Of a stretch of DNA of 64,000 bases, positions 56,555 through 64,000 are shown one piece after another (positions within the stretch are counted from its first letter, which is position 1; each line of letters starts with the position of its first letter). The DNA comes from Candidatus Gastranaerophilales bacterium. Lineage in GTDB: Bacteria; Cyanobacteriota; Vampirovibrionia; Gastranaerophilales; Gastranaerophilaceae. The DNA lies in assembly GCA_944323115.1 (NCBI GenBank), contig CALURG010000002.1, forward strand, positions 91,448-155,447, given 5' to 3'. Both the position numbers and the translations under genes were made by a program. The notes beneath the pieces were generated by a model. The model saw nothing but the letters and a program-made list of their open reading frames with translations. It had not been told where the DNA came from and ran no database searches.

Positions 56555-57429
56555 AAGGTATCGTTTTAGCAGGCGGAGCAGGAACAAGACTCTATCCGAG
56601 TACAATGGTTGTATCAAAGCAATTAATGCCGATTTATGACAAGCCAATGATTTATCACCCGATTTCCGTACTTATGCTTGCAGGAATTAGAGATATACTC
56701 ATTATTTCCACTCCTCAAGATTTACCAAACTTTAAAAAACTTCTCAAAGACGGCTCGTCTTTCGGGTTAAATTTCAGCTATGTAGAACAACCCTCACCTG
56801 ACGGGCTTGCTCAGGCATTTATACTTGCAGAAGACTTTATAAAAGATGATTGTGTCGCATTAATACTTGGTGACAATATTTTTTACGGACCGGGTTTTTC
56901 AACAACTCTGAGAAATGCTGTAAAAAGAGCTGAACAGCATTCGGAATGTACGGTATTTGGTTATCAGGTAAAAGATCCTGAAAGATTCGGAGTTGTTTCA
57001 TTTGACAGAAACGGCAAAGCACTTTCTATAGAAGAAAAGCCTAAAAATCCAAAATCCAATTATGCTGTAACAGGATTATATTTTTATGATAACGATGTAA
57101 TAAAATACGCTAAATCATTAAAACCTTCAGCAAGGGGCGAGTTGGAAATTACAGATTTAAACAAAATTTATTTGGAAGCCGGTAAACTGCAAGTTGAAAT
57201 TCTTGGACGAGGCTTTTCTTGGTTAGATACAGGGACACACCACTCTCTGCTTCAAGCAAGCCAGTATGTACATACAATTGAGGAAAATCAAGGTATTAAA
57301 ATTGCATGCCTGGAAGAAGTCGCATACAGAATGGGGTTTTTGACAAAAGAACAGCTTAAATTGCAAGCGGATAAATACCCGAATAACGAATATTACAACT
57401 ATATAAAAAGGATTGCCGAACAAAATTGA
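56551..57429 (+). CDS. rfbA: Glucose-1-phosphate thymidylyltransferase RmlA
   Basis: First step of the pathway, activating glucose-1-phosphate with d[40 protein letters not shown] in outline, [31 protein letters not shown] and [12 protein letters not shown] are all present. Length 292 is normal. It completes a tight rmlC-B-D-A order, implying rhamnose in the cell-surface polysaccharide. Confidence 0.97.
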   Translation: MKGIVLAGGAGTRLYPSTMVVSKQLMPIYDKPMIYHPISVLMLAGIRDILIISTPQDLPNFKKLLKDGSSFGLNFSYVEQPSPDGLAQAFILAEDFIKDDCVALILGDNIFYGPGFSTTLRNAVKRAEQHSECTVFGYQVKDPERFGVVSFDRNGKALSIEEKPKNPKSNYAVTGLYFYDNDVIKYAKSLKPSARGELEITDLNKIYLEAGKLQVEILGRGFSWLDTGTHHSLLQASQYVHTIEENQGIKIACLEEVAYRMGFLTKEQLKLQADKYPNNEYYNYIKRIAEQN

Positions 57430-58391
57430 TACAAGCTTTTTTAATAAATGCACTAAGTCTCATAAATTCAGCCAATGAAGCAATGTTTTCTCCATTGGAT
57501 AATTTTATTGGAAAATTAGGACTTATATCTTGGGCAGAAGATGCAATAATTGACAGTTTTCACATGCTGCCTTTTTTATTTCTTATTTTTCTAATTATAG
57601 AATTTGTTGAGTATTTCTATGCTGACAAAATAAATAAAATTGCTGAACATTCAAAAAAAGCAGGCCCGCTAGTCGGAAGCCTTGCTGCATCTTTTCCTCA
57701 ATGCGGTTTTTCAATAATTGCTAGTACTCTTTATACAGAAAGACTTATTACTAAAGGCACATTGATTTCTGTATATCTTGCAACTTCAGATGAAGCAATA
57801 CCTGTAATTTTATCTGACCCGACAAAAGTTGCTCTCGTAGTTCCTCTGCTTTTAACAAAAATATTTATTGCTATTATAGCGGGCTATGCCATTGATATGG
57901 TACTCAAAACAACACATACTAATGTAAAAAATATTTCCGCAGATAAAATTGAATATGATGAAGGATGCTGCGGTCATCATATTCATAAAAGAAGGAAAAG
58001 GGATTTGATACTGCACCCTTTAATGCATACACTAAATGTCTTTGTTTTTATAATATGTATTACGTTTTGCTTAAATTACCTTGTATTTAAATCAGGCGGA
58101 GAAGAAAATCTCGGCCAATATTTCCTAAACAATTCGGTATTTCAACCAGCAATAACTGCAATCGTAGGATTAATCCCAAACTGTGCAATATCTATAGCAA
58201 TTACACTCTTATACCTGAAAGGAGCAATAGGTTTTGGCTCGGTCATTTCAGGGCTTTGTTCGAGTGCAGGACTCGGCCTGCTTGTACTTTTCAAAAAAAA
58301 TGGCAATTTAAAAGATACATTGACCATAGTATTTTTACTCTTGTTTATAAGCATAGTTTCAGGAATATTAATCCAGACTTTTTACAACTAG
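57426..58391 (+). CDS. Putative 10-TM heavy-metal/manganese exporter (ArsP_2-like)
   Basis: About ten membrane helices. The hallmark [27 protein letters not shown] and [12 protein letters not shown] near residues 90-135, repeated in form by [19 protein letters not shown] near the end, matches the putative manganese or arsenical transporter group. A His/Cys-rich cytoplasmic loop ([15 protein letters not shown]) could bind metal. The TTG start overlaps the rmlA stop (TTGA), so it is translated with the rhamnose operon, an odd pairing. Confidence 0.8.
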   Translation: MIQAFLINALSLINSANEAMFSPLDNFIGKLGLISWAEDAIIDSFHMLPFLFLIFLIIEFVEYFYADKINKIAEHSKKAGPLVGSLAASFPQCGFSIIASTLYTERLITKGTLISVYLATSDEAIPVILSDPTKVALVVPLLLTKIFIAIIAGYAIDMVLKTTHTNVKNISADKIEYDEGCCGHHIHKRRKRDLILHPLMHTLNVFVFIICITFCLNYLVFKSGGEENLGQYFLNNSVFQPAITAIVGLIPNCAISIAITLLYLKGAIGFGSVISGLCSSAGLGLLVLFKKNGNLKDTLTIVFLLLFISIVSGILIQTFYN

Positions 58392-58454
58392 GCAATAAAA
58401 ATTTTTATCTTTTAGATTAAATTGCTAACGTAAACATTAACAGGAGAAACTAAT

Positions 58455-58784
58455 ATGATGATTCTTGTAAGATGGATATGTTTTGCTTTGGCAATAATTT
58501 TCACAGCATGGCTTATTCCGGGTATAACTGTGGCAAATTTCTGGACAGCTATGCTTGCTTGTATTGTTATTGCACTAATAAACACTTTCGTAAAACCGCT
58601 GCTTGAATTTATATCACTCCCGATAAATATACTTACAATCGGATTGTTTACACTTGTGATAAACGCATTGCTTTTAATGCTTGCGGGTTGGATTACACCG
58701 GGCCTCACGGTAGATGGATTTTTGAGTGCCTTATTAGGTTCGATAGTATTGTCATTACTAAGTTTAGGAATCAGCAAAATTTAA
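58455..58784 (+). CDS. Phage holin family 4 / YvlD-like membrane protein
   Basis: 109 residues with four hydrophobic helices. WLIPGITVANFWTAM, ALINTFVKPLLEFISLPINILTIGLFTLVINALLL in outline and ITPGLTVDGFLSALLG are hallmarks of the PF04020 family. Despite the name these are chromosomal membrane proteins of unknown role. AGGAG site. Convergent with the next gene, three bases apart. Confidence 0.88.
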   Translation: MMILVRWICFALAIIFTAWLIPGITVANFWTAMLACIVIALINTFVKPLLEFISLPINILTIGLFTLVINALLLMLAGWITPGLTVDGFLSALLGSIVLSLLSLGISKI

Positions 58785-58787
58785 AAA

Positions 58788-59237
58788 CTATCTGTTCTTA
58801 TATGTATTTAAATGATTGCCATCCATGTCGTATTTTCTAATTAAACCGTCAGAACCCGCTTGAAAATATCCTAAAGGTGTACCATCTTTGTCATATAGCA
58901 TTGTTCTATACTTTGAAACAGCTTGAAAATATCCTATAACATGATTATATTTGTCATAAAGGTACGTTCTACCGGCTTGACCGTTTTTGTATTTTGAGAG
59001 AACTTTACCGTTTTTGTCGTATTTTGTTGTCATCCCAAAACCGTCATCCATATAATATCCGGTTTCTGCACCATACGTGTCATACTCTATAACAGTTATA
59101 TTTGATTGGTTATTATAAGCACCTATTTGCATACCGGTAATATTTTTCCTCGTGACATTTGAACCAATACCTCCTGCAAAAGAAACAGTCTGAACAAACA
59201 AGCACAATATTAAAAGTGCAAATATTTTTTTTTGCAT
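58788..59237 (-). CDS. Secreted protein with five 21-residue YD-type repeats
   Basis: 149 residues. A signal peptide (KKIFALLILCLFVQTVSFA) precedes about 30 residues, then five tandem repeats of exactly 21 residues except the last: each has YD at positions 5-6, usually G or N at 9 and Y at 14 (EYDTYGAETGYY; KYDKNGKVLSKY; LYDKYNHVIGYF; LYDKDGTPLGYF; KYDMDGNHLNTY). Such repeats form beta hairpins in surface proteins. ATG at 59237 with GAGGA. Confidence 0.75.
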   Translation of the reverse strand: MQKKIFALLILCLFVQTVSFAGGIGSNVTRKNITGMQIGAYNNQSNITVIEYDTYGAETGYYMDDGFGMTTKYDKNGKVLSKYKNGQAGRTYLYDKYNHVIGYFQAVSKYRTMLYDKDGTPLGYFQAGSDGLIRKYDMDGNHLNTYKNR

Positions 59238-59328
59238 CGATAAATCCTCTTTATTATATTTCCATGAAAATATTTTATATTTAAATTTAAAAAAAGAAAA
59301 ATAATAAAACAAACTTAACTTATAACAA

Positions 59329-60159
59329 TCATTGCTGTTTGCCATCTAAAATAATAGACTGTTTTGAAGCAACACCAAGACCGATACCTGCAAGGATATA
59401 TGTGCCGAGTGCAAGTGCATAATTTTTCTTTAATATTTTTAATGTTGCAGGATTGTTGAGAACTTTTTTAGCTGCCTTTATTCCTCTTGAAGAAGCAATA
59501 GCTTCTTCTACAATGGTTGGTAAAAATGCACAGAATCCTAAAATACCGGCATTTCTCTCAACAAAGTTTTTCTTGCCGTCTTGGGAATTTCCGAGTATAC
59601 CGTTTGCTACAAGCAGTGCCATAGGGGCATAACCTGCATAACGTCTGGACTTTTGCAGAAGCTTTGTAAAACCTTTTTTTGCATTAACTGCATGTCCAAG
59701 CTCGTGAAGAATTAAAGACGGTTTTGACTTAGGTGCGACAGCAAGTTTTAAATTGTCAGCATAAAATGCATTTTGACCTTTTGCAACTGCATCTAGTTCA
59801 CGACCGAGACCAAACCTTGAGGCATAATTTTGTTTATTAAAACTGTCAATGTAACCAACTTCAACATTCAATTTGTTATTGCGTATCATACTGTCAGCAA
59901 CTTTTGAAACATTTGAAGCATTAGTAAATTCTTTACCGGCAATAAGTTTGTTAGATAAGTAATTGGAACCTTTTTGCAATAATGAAGAAAAAGCCTGAAG
60001 CAAAGCAGCCAGACCTAAAGTCTTTGCTGCTTGACCGGCACCGCTTTCATTATTTCGCTCATAATATGGATAGCCATTGTAATTACCAGCATTATCCGAA
60101 TAATAAGGCTGTGAATAATAACGATATTGAGGCTGATTATAATAACTTATCGGGTTCAT
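59329..60159 (-). CDS. Putative membrane zinc metallopeptidase (HELGH)
   Basis: 276 residues. A Tyr/Asn/Pro-rich N-terminal arm (YYNQPQYRYYSQPYY) is followed by a domain with ILHELGHAVNAKKG (about 153-166), the HExxH zinc site, and VEEAIASSRG (about 220), which could supply the third glutamate ligand. Weak hydrophobic segments occur at about 180-193, 206-218 and 252-266. It resembles the neutral zinc peptidase type; the exact family is not recognised. It lies upstream of the repeat protein on the same strand. Confidence 0.7.
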   Translation of the reverse strand: MNPISYYNQPQYRYYSQPYYSDNAGNYNGYPYYERNNESGAGQAAKTLGLAALLQAFSSLLQKGSNYLSNKLIAGKEFTNASNVSKVADSMIRNNKLNVEVGYIDSFNKQNYASRFGLGRELDAVAKGQNAFYADNLKLAVAPKSKPSLILHELGHAVNAKKGFTKLLQKSRRYAGYAPMALLVANGILGNSQDGKKNFVERNAGILGFCAFLPTIVEEAIASSRGIKAAKKVLNNPATLKILKKNYALALGTYILAGIGLGVASKQSIILDGKQQ

Positions 60160-60268
60160 ACAACTTACCTACAATAAGTATAAAACATTACAATAGAATA
60201 AATTGCTACGTTTGAAGAAAAAATTTACATATTGCATAATATATTTGATGTAATTATCAAAGAAAATT

Positions 60269-60304
60269 TGTTATTATGATAACATTATGTTACTATGATA
60301 ACAA
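60269..60304 (+). repeat. Operator-like repeats before the TolC-type gene
   Basis: TATGATAACA occurs twice as a direct repeat (60275-60284 and 60294-60303, 19 bases apart), framed by an inverted pair TTGTTAT (60269-60275) and ATAACAA (60298-60304). It ends about 20 bases before the start codon, a position suited to a repressor. Confidence 0.5.
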
Positions 60305-60324
60305 TAATCCATCAGGAGAATATA

Positions 60325-61716
60325 ATGAAACACTCAAAAACTGTCGCAGCATTAATAATAACAAGCTTTTTAGGCATGAATATAAACCCCGCAATATGTT
60401 TTGCAGCATCGGAAAACAAAAAGAAAAATAAAGAACCAAAAAACAAAGTTATAAAATCACAAATCTCGGAATATCGCTTTGATTACGTAAATACAGAATG
60501 GTGGAAAGGTTTCAATGACGAATACCTTAATGATTATATTCTAAAAGCAATTGAAAACAACCACGATTTAAAAATTGCAACACTCAGAGTAGAACAATAC
60601 CATCAAATGATGAAACTTCAATTTGCAAATGAACTGCCGCAAGTTTCAGCAGGATTTTCTCCCACAGGGCTTAAACTTCCGGGCACAACAAGCACCAGCG
60701 GTATGTGGGCATTTCCGGTGATGATGAGCTATGAACTGGATTTATTCCTAAAAAACAGAGATAAAACACGCTCTTCAAAAAAAGAATGGGAAAAATCGAA
60801 ATTTGATGAAAGGGCATCATATATTGCAATTTCCTCTGCTGTCGGAGCCACATACTTTAACATAATCAGAGCAGACAAGTTGATTGAACTACAGAAGGAA
60901 ATTATAAACGACAGAAAACAGATTTTTGATCTTATGGCTGAAAGAAATGCAGTAGGTCTTACTTCAACCGCTGATCTTGTCAGTGCCAACAAAGCATACA
61001 TAGCAGCCACCGCTGATTTATCAGATTTAGAAAAATCGAGAATGACACTGCTCAACAATTTAGCTGTTCTAATCGGAGAAACCCCAGACAATGCAGCTAA
61101 ATTGCAAAGAAAGTCATATGATGACTCCTATCTTGTAAAAATACCGGAATCAATACCCTCCGAAGTAATAGACCAGAGACCTGATTATCTGGCAGCGGAA
61201 AAAATGGTTGAAAAAGCAGGTATAGATGTAAGAGTTGCCAAAAAAGAATTTTTACCGAGTATAAACCTAATAGGGTTAGCTGCATTTGGTGCGTCATCAT
61301 TGAGTCAGGCATTCAATTGGAGCAATATGCTTGGATTGCTGGGCGGCAGTGCAATGCTAAACCTTTTTACAGGCGGGAAAAAAGTTGCAAATCTAAAATT
61401 GAAGAAAAATGTTTATGAACAAATTCTTCACGATTATTACAACACCAATCTGAAAGCCATACAAGAAGTCAATGATTCTCTTGTTTCACTGAAACAAGAC
61501 GATAAAAAATATAAGACAAACAGAAAAGTTTTCGATCTTGAAAAAACTGATTTTAGTTATAGTGAAGACAAGTACAATGCGGGGCTGATATCTTATCTTG
61601 ACTTGCTGCAAAGAAGAGAAAATCTGTTATCACTAAATAAGCAGGTTGTTTCCAACAAAATCGATTGCAACATAGACTACATCGGCTTGTACAAAGCGAC
61701 AGGAACAAAACTATAA
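60325..61716 (+). CDS. TolC/NodT-type outer-membrane efflux protein
   Basis: Signal peptide (about 1-29, ending ICFAAS, no lipobox cysteine) and two repeats of the outer-membrane efflux domain: NTEWWKGFNDEYLNDYILKAIENNHDLKIA near 55-85, YELDLFLKNRDKTRSSKKE, SEVIDQRPDYLAAEKMVEKAGIDVRVAKKEFLPSINL, and the end AGLISYLDLLQRRENLLS. It forms the outer-membrane channel of tripartite pumps. No adaptor or RND gene is next to it. ATG at 60325 with AGGAG. Confidence 0.92.
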   Translation: MKHSKTVAALIITSFLGMNINPAICFAASENKKKNKEPKNKVIKSQISEYRFDYVNTEWWKGFNDEYLNDYILKAIENNHDLKIATLRVEQYHQMMKLQFANELPQVSAGFSPTGLKLPGTTSTSGMWAFPVMMSYELDLFLKNRDKTRSSKKEWEKSKFDERASYIAISSAVGATYFNIIRADKLIELQKEIINDRKQIFDLMAERNAVGLTSTADLVSANKAYIAATADLSDLEKSRMTLLNNLAVLIGETPDNAAKLQRKSYDDSYLVKIPESIPSEVIDQRPDYLAAEKMVEKAGIDVRVAKKEFLPSINLIGLAAFGASSLSQAFNWSNMLGLLGGSAMLNLFTGGKKVANLKLKKNVYEQILHDYYNTNLKAIQEVNDSLVSLKQDDKKYKTNRKVFDLEKTDFSYSEDKYNAGLISYLDLLQRRENLLSLNKQVVSNKIDCNIDYIGLYKATGTKL

Positions 61717-61744
61717 TTCATATTTGTATTTAATAACCTTTTTG

Positions 61745-61786
61745 CCGCTTCTTGGAACCTCCTTCGGATAAAGAAGCGGTATTTTA
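61745..61786. terminator. Bidirectional terminator between TolC-type gene and restriction gene
   Basis: CCGCTTCTT (61745-61753) pairs with AAGAAGCGG (61771-61779), followed by TATTTTAT. It is 29 bases past the efflux gene and 20 bases past the restriction gene stop on the other strand. Confidence 0.7.
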
Positions 61787-61805
61787 TAGCAGTAAGCAAA
61801 TAAAA

Positions 61806-62549
61806 TTATAACTCGAACAACAGTGTAGGATCCAGTTTGAACTGCAACATATTGGCTGTATCTCTGCCGCCATCTCCACCTTTTCTTTGCATAGTAACAT
61901 TACCGATATATATTGAACCTCTCGGGCTGATTCTCACATCTCCTAAAGAATAATACTGCAAGGCTTGATTGATATTAACCAACACCCAACGAGCATTATT
62001 TTTAATCTTTTGAGCAACCAAGACCCATTCAGCACTAAATTGTCCACGTCCTTTAATTATATCGCTCAATATTAATGTTTTGTTGTTAGAAAGCCATTGC
62101 AGTACTGAATCTTGCTCATCAATGGTAAACTCATCCATAAACATTCTGCGAGAATCTCTTATATTTTGTCTGTATGGTTTTAGTTCGCCAGTATAATACT
62201 GCAACAATTTATAGATATCATCTGGAATATTCCACATATCTTTATAATGAGACAGCCAACGTTTATCTATTTGATTGAACCCTTTTAGGTTAGATACAAG
62301 TTTTACCTGAATATTTTCAGTATCAATCACTGATTTAAACTTAACTTGGACCTGAACATTAACATCAGATTTAAACCCATGCAATACAACAGCCTTTACA
62401 TATTCAATTTCTTTTAAATCGTACTGCATTATAGTTAGCCATTGTATGGCCTCATTATCAAATTGCCAATTATTAAATTTGTCACATATCTCTTGCTCAT
62501 TTTTAAAACCGTCTTTGGCGGTTTGAGAACCTCTTAACACCAAGTCCAT
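61806..62549 (-). CDS. Type II restriction endonuclease, HinP1I-like (GCGC)
   Basis: Very similar along its length to R.HinP1I from my recall of that sequence: GSQTAKDGFKNE at the start, KAVVLHGFKSDVNVQV, IQVKLVSNLKGFNQIDKRWL, RRMFMDEF, GRGQFSAEWVLVAQKIKNNARW and the end RKGGDGGRDTANMLQFKLDP. The catalytic residues reported for HinP1I, D62, Q81 and K83, fall at exactly these positions. It should cut GCGC sites. It starts one base after the methyltransferase stop, so the pair is co-transcribed. Confidence 0.9.
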   Translation of the reverse strand: MDLVLRGSQTAKDGFKNEQEICDKFNNWQFDNEAIQWLTIMQYDLKEIEYVKAVVLHGFKSDVNVQVQVKFKSVIDTENIQVKLVSNLKGFNQIDKRWLSHYKDMWNIPDDIYKLLQYYTGELKPYRQNIRDSRRMFMDEFTIDEQDSVLQWLSNNKTLILSDIIKGRGQFSAEWVLVAQKIKNNARWVLVNINQALQYYSLGDVRISPRGSIYIGNVTMQRKGGDGGRDTANMLQFKLDPTLLFEL

Positions 62550-63521
62550 TCAGTTGTTTTCCTCGATATAATTTAGTAAACTTTGACCAATAGCACGTAT
62601 CACGTTGACAGTCATAGCATTGCCGGCTTGTGCCAACAATTTTGAATTTGTTATATTTTTTACTTTCATAACATATTCTTTAGGAAAGCCTTGCAACAAC
62701 AAGGCTTCCATTCCGGATAATTTATGCAATTTTTTGTTTTTCACATACAAAATACCATGTCTGCCGGTTCTTAATGTCGGACACTTATTTATATAAACTC
62801 TTAAATCAGATTGCCTTGTGTCTATGACTGTATAATCTTGTTCTAAAATCTCATCGATATTAATCCTGCCCTTATTATATTTATTCGACAAGTACTTTTG
62901 AAAAGTCGGGTGATTAATATCCAAGACATCATTATTGCTTGGCAATAAAAAATCCTTTATGCAGGGATGTTTAACAGAATCAGGAAAAACAAAAGGTTGG
63001 TTACATAAATCTTTTCTTATACCAACAAAATAAACTCTCTCTCTTAACTGTGGCACCCCAAAATCAATGCTGTTCAATACTTTGCAAAATACTTCATATC
63101 CTGCATTATTTAATAACTCAATAATGGCATTTAAAGTTTTGCCTTTATTGTGATTCACCAAACCCTTAACATTTTCAAATATAAAGTAAGGTATATTTTT
63201 TTTTATTAGTATATTTTTCAAATAATAAATTATTTGTCCTCTTTCATCTTCAAAACCGGCTCTTTTTCCAACAATAGAAAAGGTTTGACAAGGAAATCCC
63301 GCAATTAAAATATCACTTTGCGGAATCTCATTAAAATTAAGAAGCGTCAAATCACCCAAATTTCTATTATCATTAAAAAACACTTGATAAGTATAATCAG
63401 AATCAATATTTATTTCACTATGAGCAACACAAGTTAAACCTAATAACTCAAGTCCTAATCTGCCTGCTCCAATACCGGAACAAAAATCTATAAACCTTAA
63501 TTTTTTCCCAGTTTGCACCAT
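62550..63521 (-). CDS. DNA cytosine-5 methyltransferase of the HinP1I/HhaI type
   Basis: Protects the host from the adjacent nuclease by C5 methylation of (presumably) GCGC. Motif I FIDFCSGIGAGRLGLEL, IV AGFPCQTFSIVGKR (catalytic Cys about 78), VI FENVKGLVNH, VIII QLRERVYFVG, and X LAQAGNAMTVNVI are present. At 323 residues it is close to M.HhaI. ATG at 63521 with AGGAT upstream is preferred over a start 15 codons earlier. The gene pair lies at the edge of apparent gene debris, as often with mobile restriction systems. Confidence 0.95.
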   Translation of the reverse strand: MVQTGKKLRFIDFCSGIGAGRLGLELLGLTCVAHSEINIDSDYTYQVFFNDNRNLGDLTLLNFNEIPQSDILIAGFPCQTFSIVGKRAGFEDERGQIIYYLKNILIKKNIPYFIFENVKGLVNHNKGKTLNAIIELLNNAGYEVFCKVLNSIDFGVPQLRERVYFVGIRKDLCNQPFVFPDSVKHPCIKDFLLPSNNDVLDINHPTFQKYLSNKYNKGRINIDEILEQDYTVIDTRQSDLRVYINKCPTLRTGRHGILYVKNKKLHKLSGMEALLLQGFPKEYVMKVKNITNSKLLAQAGNAMTVNVIRAIGQSLLNYIEENN

Positions 63522-63597
63522 AAAATAAAATCCTGTCACATTTATCTTATCATAAATGTGCTTCAAAAATATTTAAAGTAACAATTACTTAGATAAA

Positions 63598-64000
63598 ATG
63601 AAAAAATACAACAGGCATGTGCTCAAAAAACAATGTAAAGAAACACTTGGTTTGATTATTGTGTACGGTTGGTTTGATTATTTTAGTAATAGAAACTCAA
63701 GTTAACAAAGGGTCAAAAAAAGGCGGTATTGATATAGAAGAAATATTTGAAAACGGTCGAGTCGTAAATAGAACTATGGTTACCAAAAACGCAACTACTT
63801 TTACTTATGACACACCGGATGTAAAAAGAATTAATACAGAAGGAAAAGATGGGTCATACAACTTTAAATTATACTAAAAATAAGATGTTAAATTAAAACA
63901 GATTGGCAGAAGAATATACGATGACACGACTAAAATATATATAGATGTTACGCAATTTTCAAACGGCACTTCAAGAACTGTTAGAGTAAACGAAAACTAT
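63598..64000 (+). pseudogene. Degraded gene or split remnant at right edge
   Basis: One frame has a short start (ATG at 63598, MKKYNRHVLKKQCKETLGLI, stop 63703-63708 region). Another runs from about 63659 to a TAA at 63875 (KKGGIDIEEIFENGRVVNRT, TFTYDTPDVKRINTEGKDG), and the same frame reopens after a second TAA at 63881 and continues to the window end (IGRRIYDDTTKIYIDVTQF, SNGTSRTVRV). The continuity of coding character across two stops and a shift suggests a decayed gene of unknown, perhaps repeat-containing, family. The right part could instead be a new gene cut by the edge. Confidence 0.35.

Overview
The window is AT-rich, densely coded bacterial DNA. The gene set points to a non-photosynthetic relative of the cyanobacteria, of the Melainabacteria/Vampirovibrionia (Gastranaerophilales) type. 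The reasons are an LdpA-like iron-sulfur protein otherwise known from cyanobacteria, a cyanobacterial-style RNase E/G with a basic tail next to a DUF2344-fused radical SAM protein, type III pantothenate kinase, frequent TTG starts, and several paralogues of a family beginning MGMAASQ that I recall only from this lineage. The lineage call is inference from protein recall; no rRNA or tRNA gene was seen. No CRISPR array, insertion sequence or prophage was seen either.

Layout. 1-2.6 kb: end of a U32 peptidase, then rimP-nusA on the minus strand. 2.7-7.5 kb: a PxpA/YcsF relative, membrane-anchored YvcK, panB-panC and an unknown membrane protein. 7.5-14.5 kb: an Orn/Lys/Arg decarboxylase-family PLP enzyme divergent from ligA, then SIMPL protein, a hisC::HAD-phosphatase fusion and hisB. 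14.5-20.6 kb: a 31-residue membrane protein, a zinc-ribbon protein, engB, a short coiled-coil protein, the minus-strand run secreted protein-lspA-pseudouridine synthase-small membrane protein, and coaX. 20.6-27.2 kb: RNase E/G, radical SAM protein, a HEAT-repeat protein and a 59-residue protein sharing its N-terminal motif. 27.4-31.7 kb: nadB-nadC-etfB-etfA. 31.7-38.9 kb: orphan NarL-type regulator, mnmD-like methyltransferase with an FAD oxidoreductase, ldpA, ribE-ribBA-GNAT.

39-45.9 kb is the least ordinary part. Two long paralogues have near-identical N- and C-terminal helical segments around a variable Ser/Thr-rich centre. With them are a glycine-rich protein, a 90-residue helical protein, and a short paralogue that keeps only the end segments; a second short paralogue lies at 16.1 kb. 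A PDZ-less HtrA-type protease is convergent with the cluster. The layout resembles flagellin or filament proteins, although no export machinery is visible. This is my best candidate for an undescribed system.

46-52.7 kb: a GlcD-type FAD oxidase, cutA, a metallopeptidase, a lone MCE protein, upp, pgeF, a SEC-C protein and a family 4 uracil-DNA glycosylase. 52.7-58.8 kb: MATE exporter, a complete rmlCBDA dTDP-L-rhamnose operon, a putative 10-TM metal exporter and a holin-like membrane protein. 58.8-61.8 kb: a secreted protein with 21-residue repeats, a HELGH metallopeptidase-like protein and a TolC-type outer-membrane protein. 61.8-64 kb: a type II restriction-modification pair closely matching HinP1I (GCGC), followed by what looks like gene debris at the right edge.
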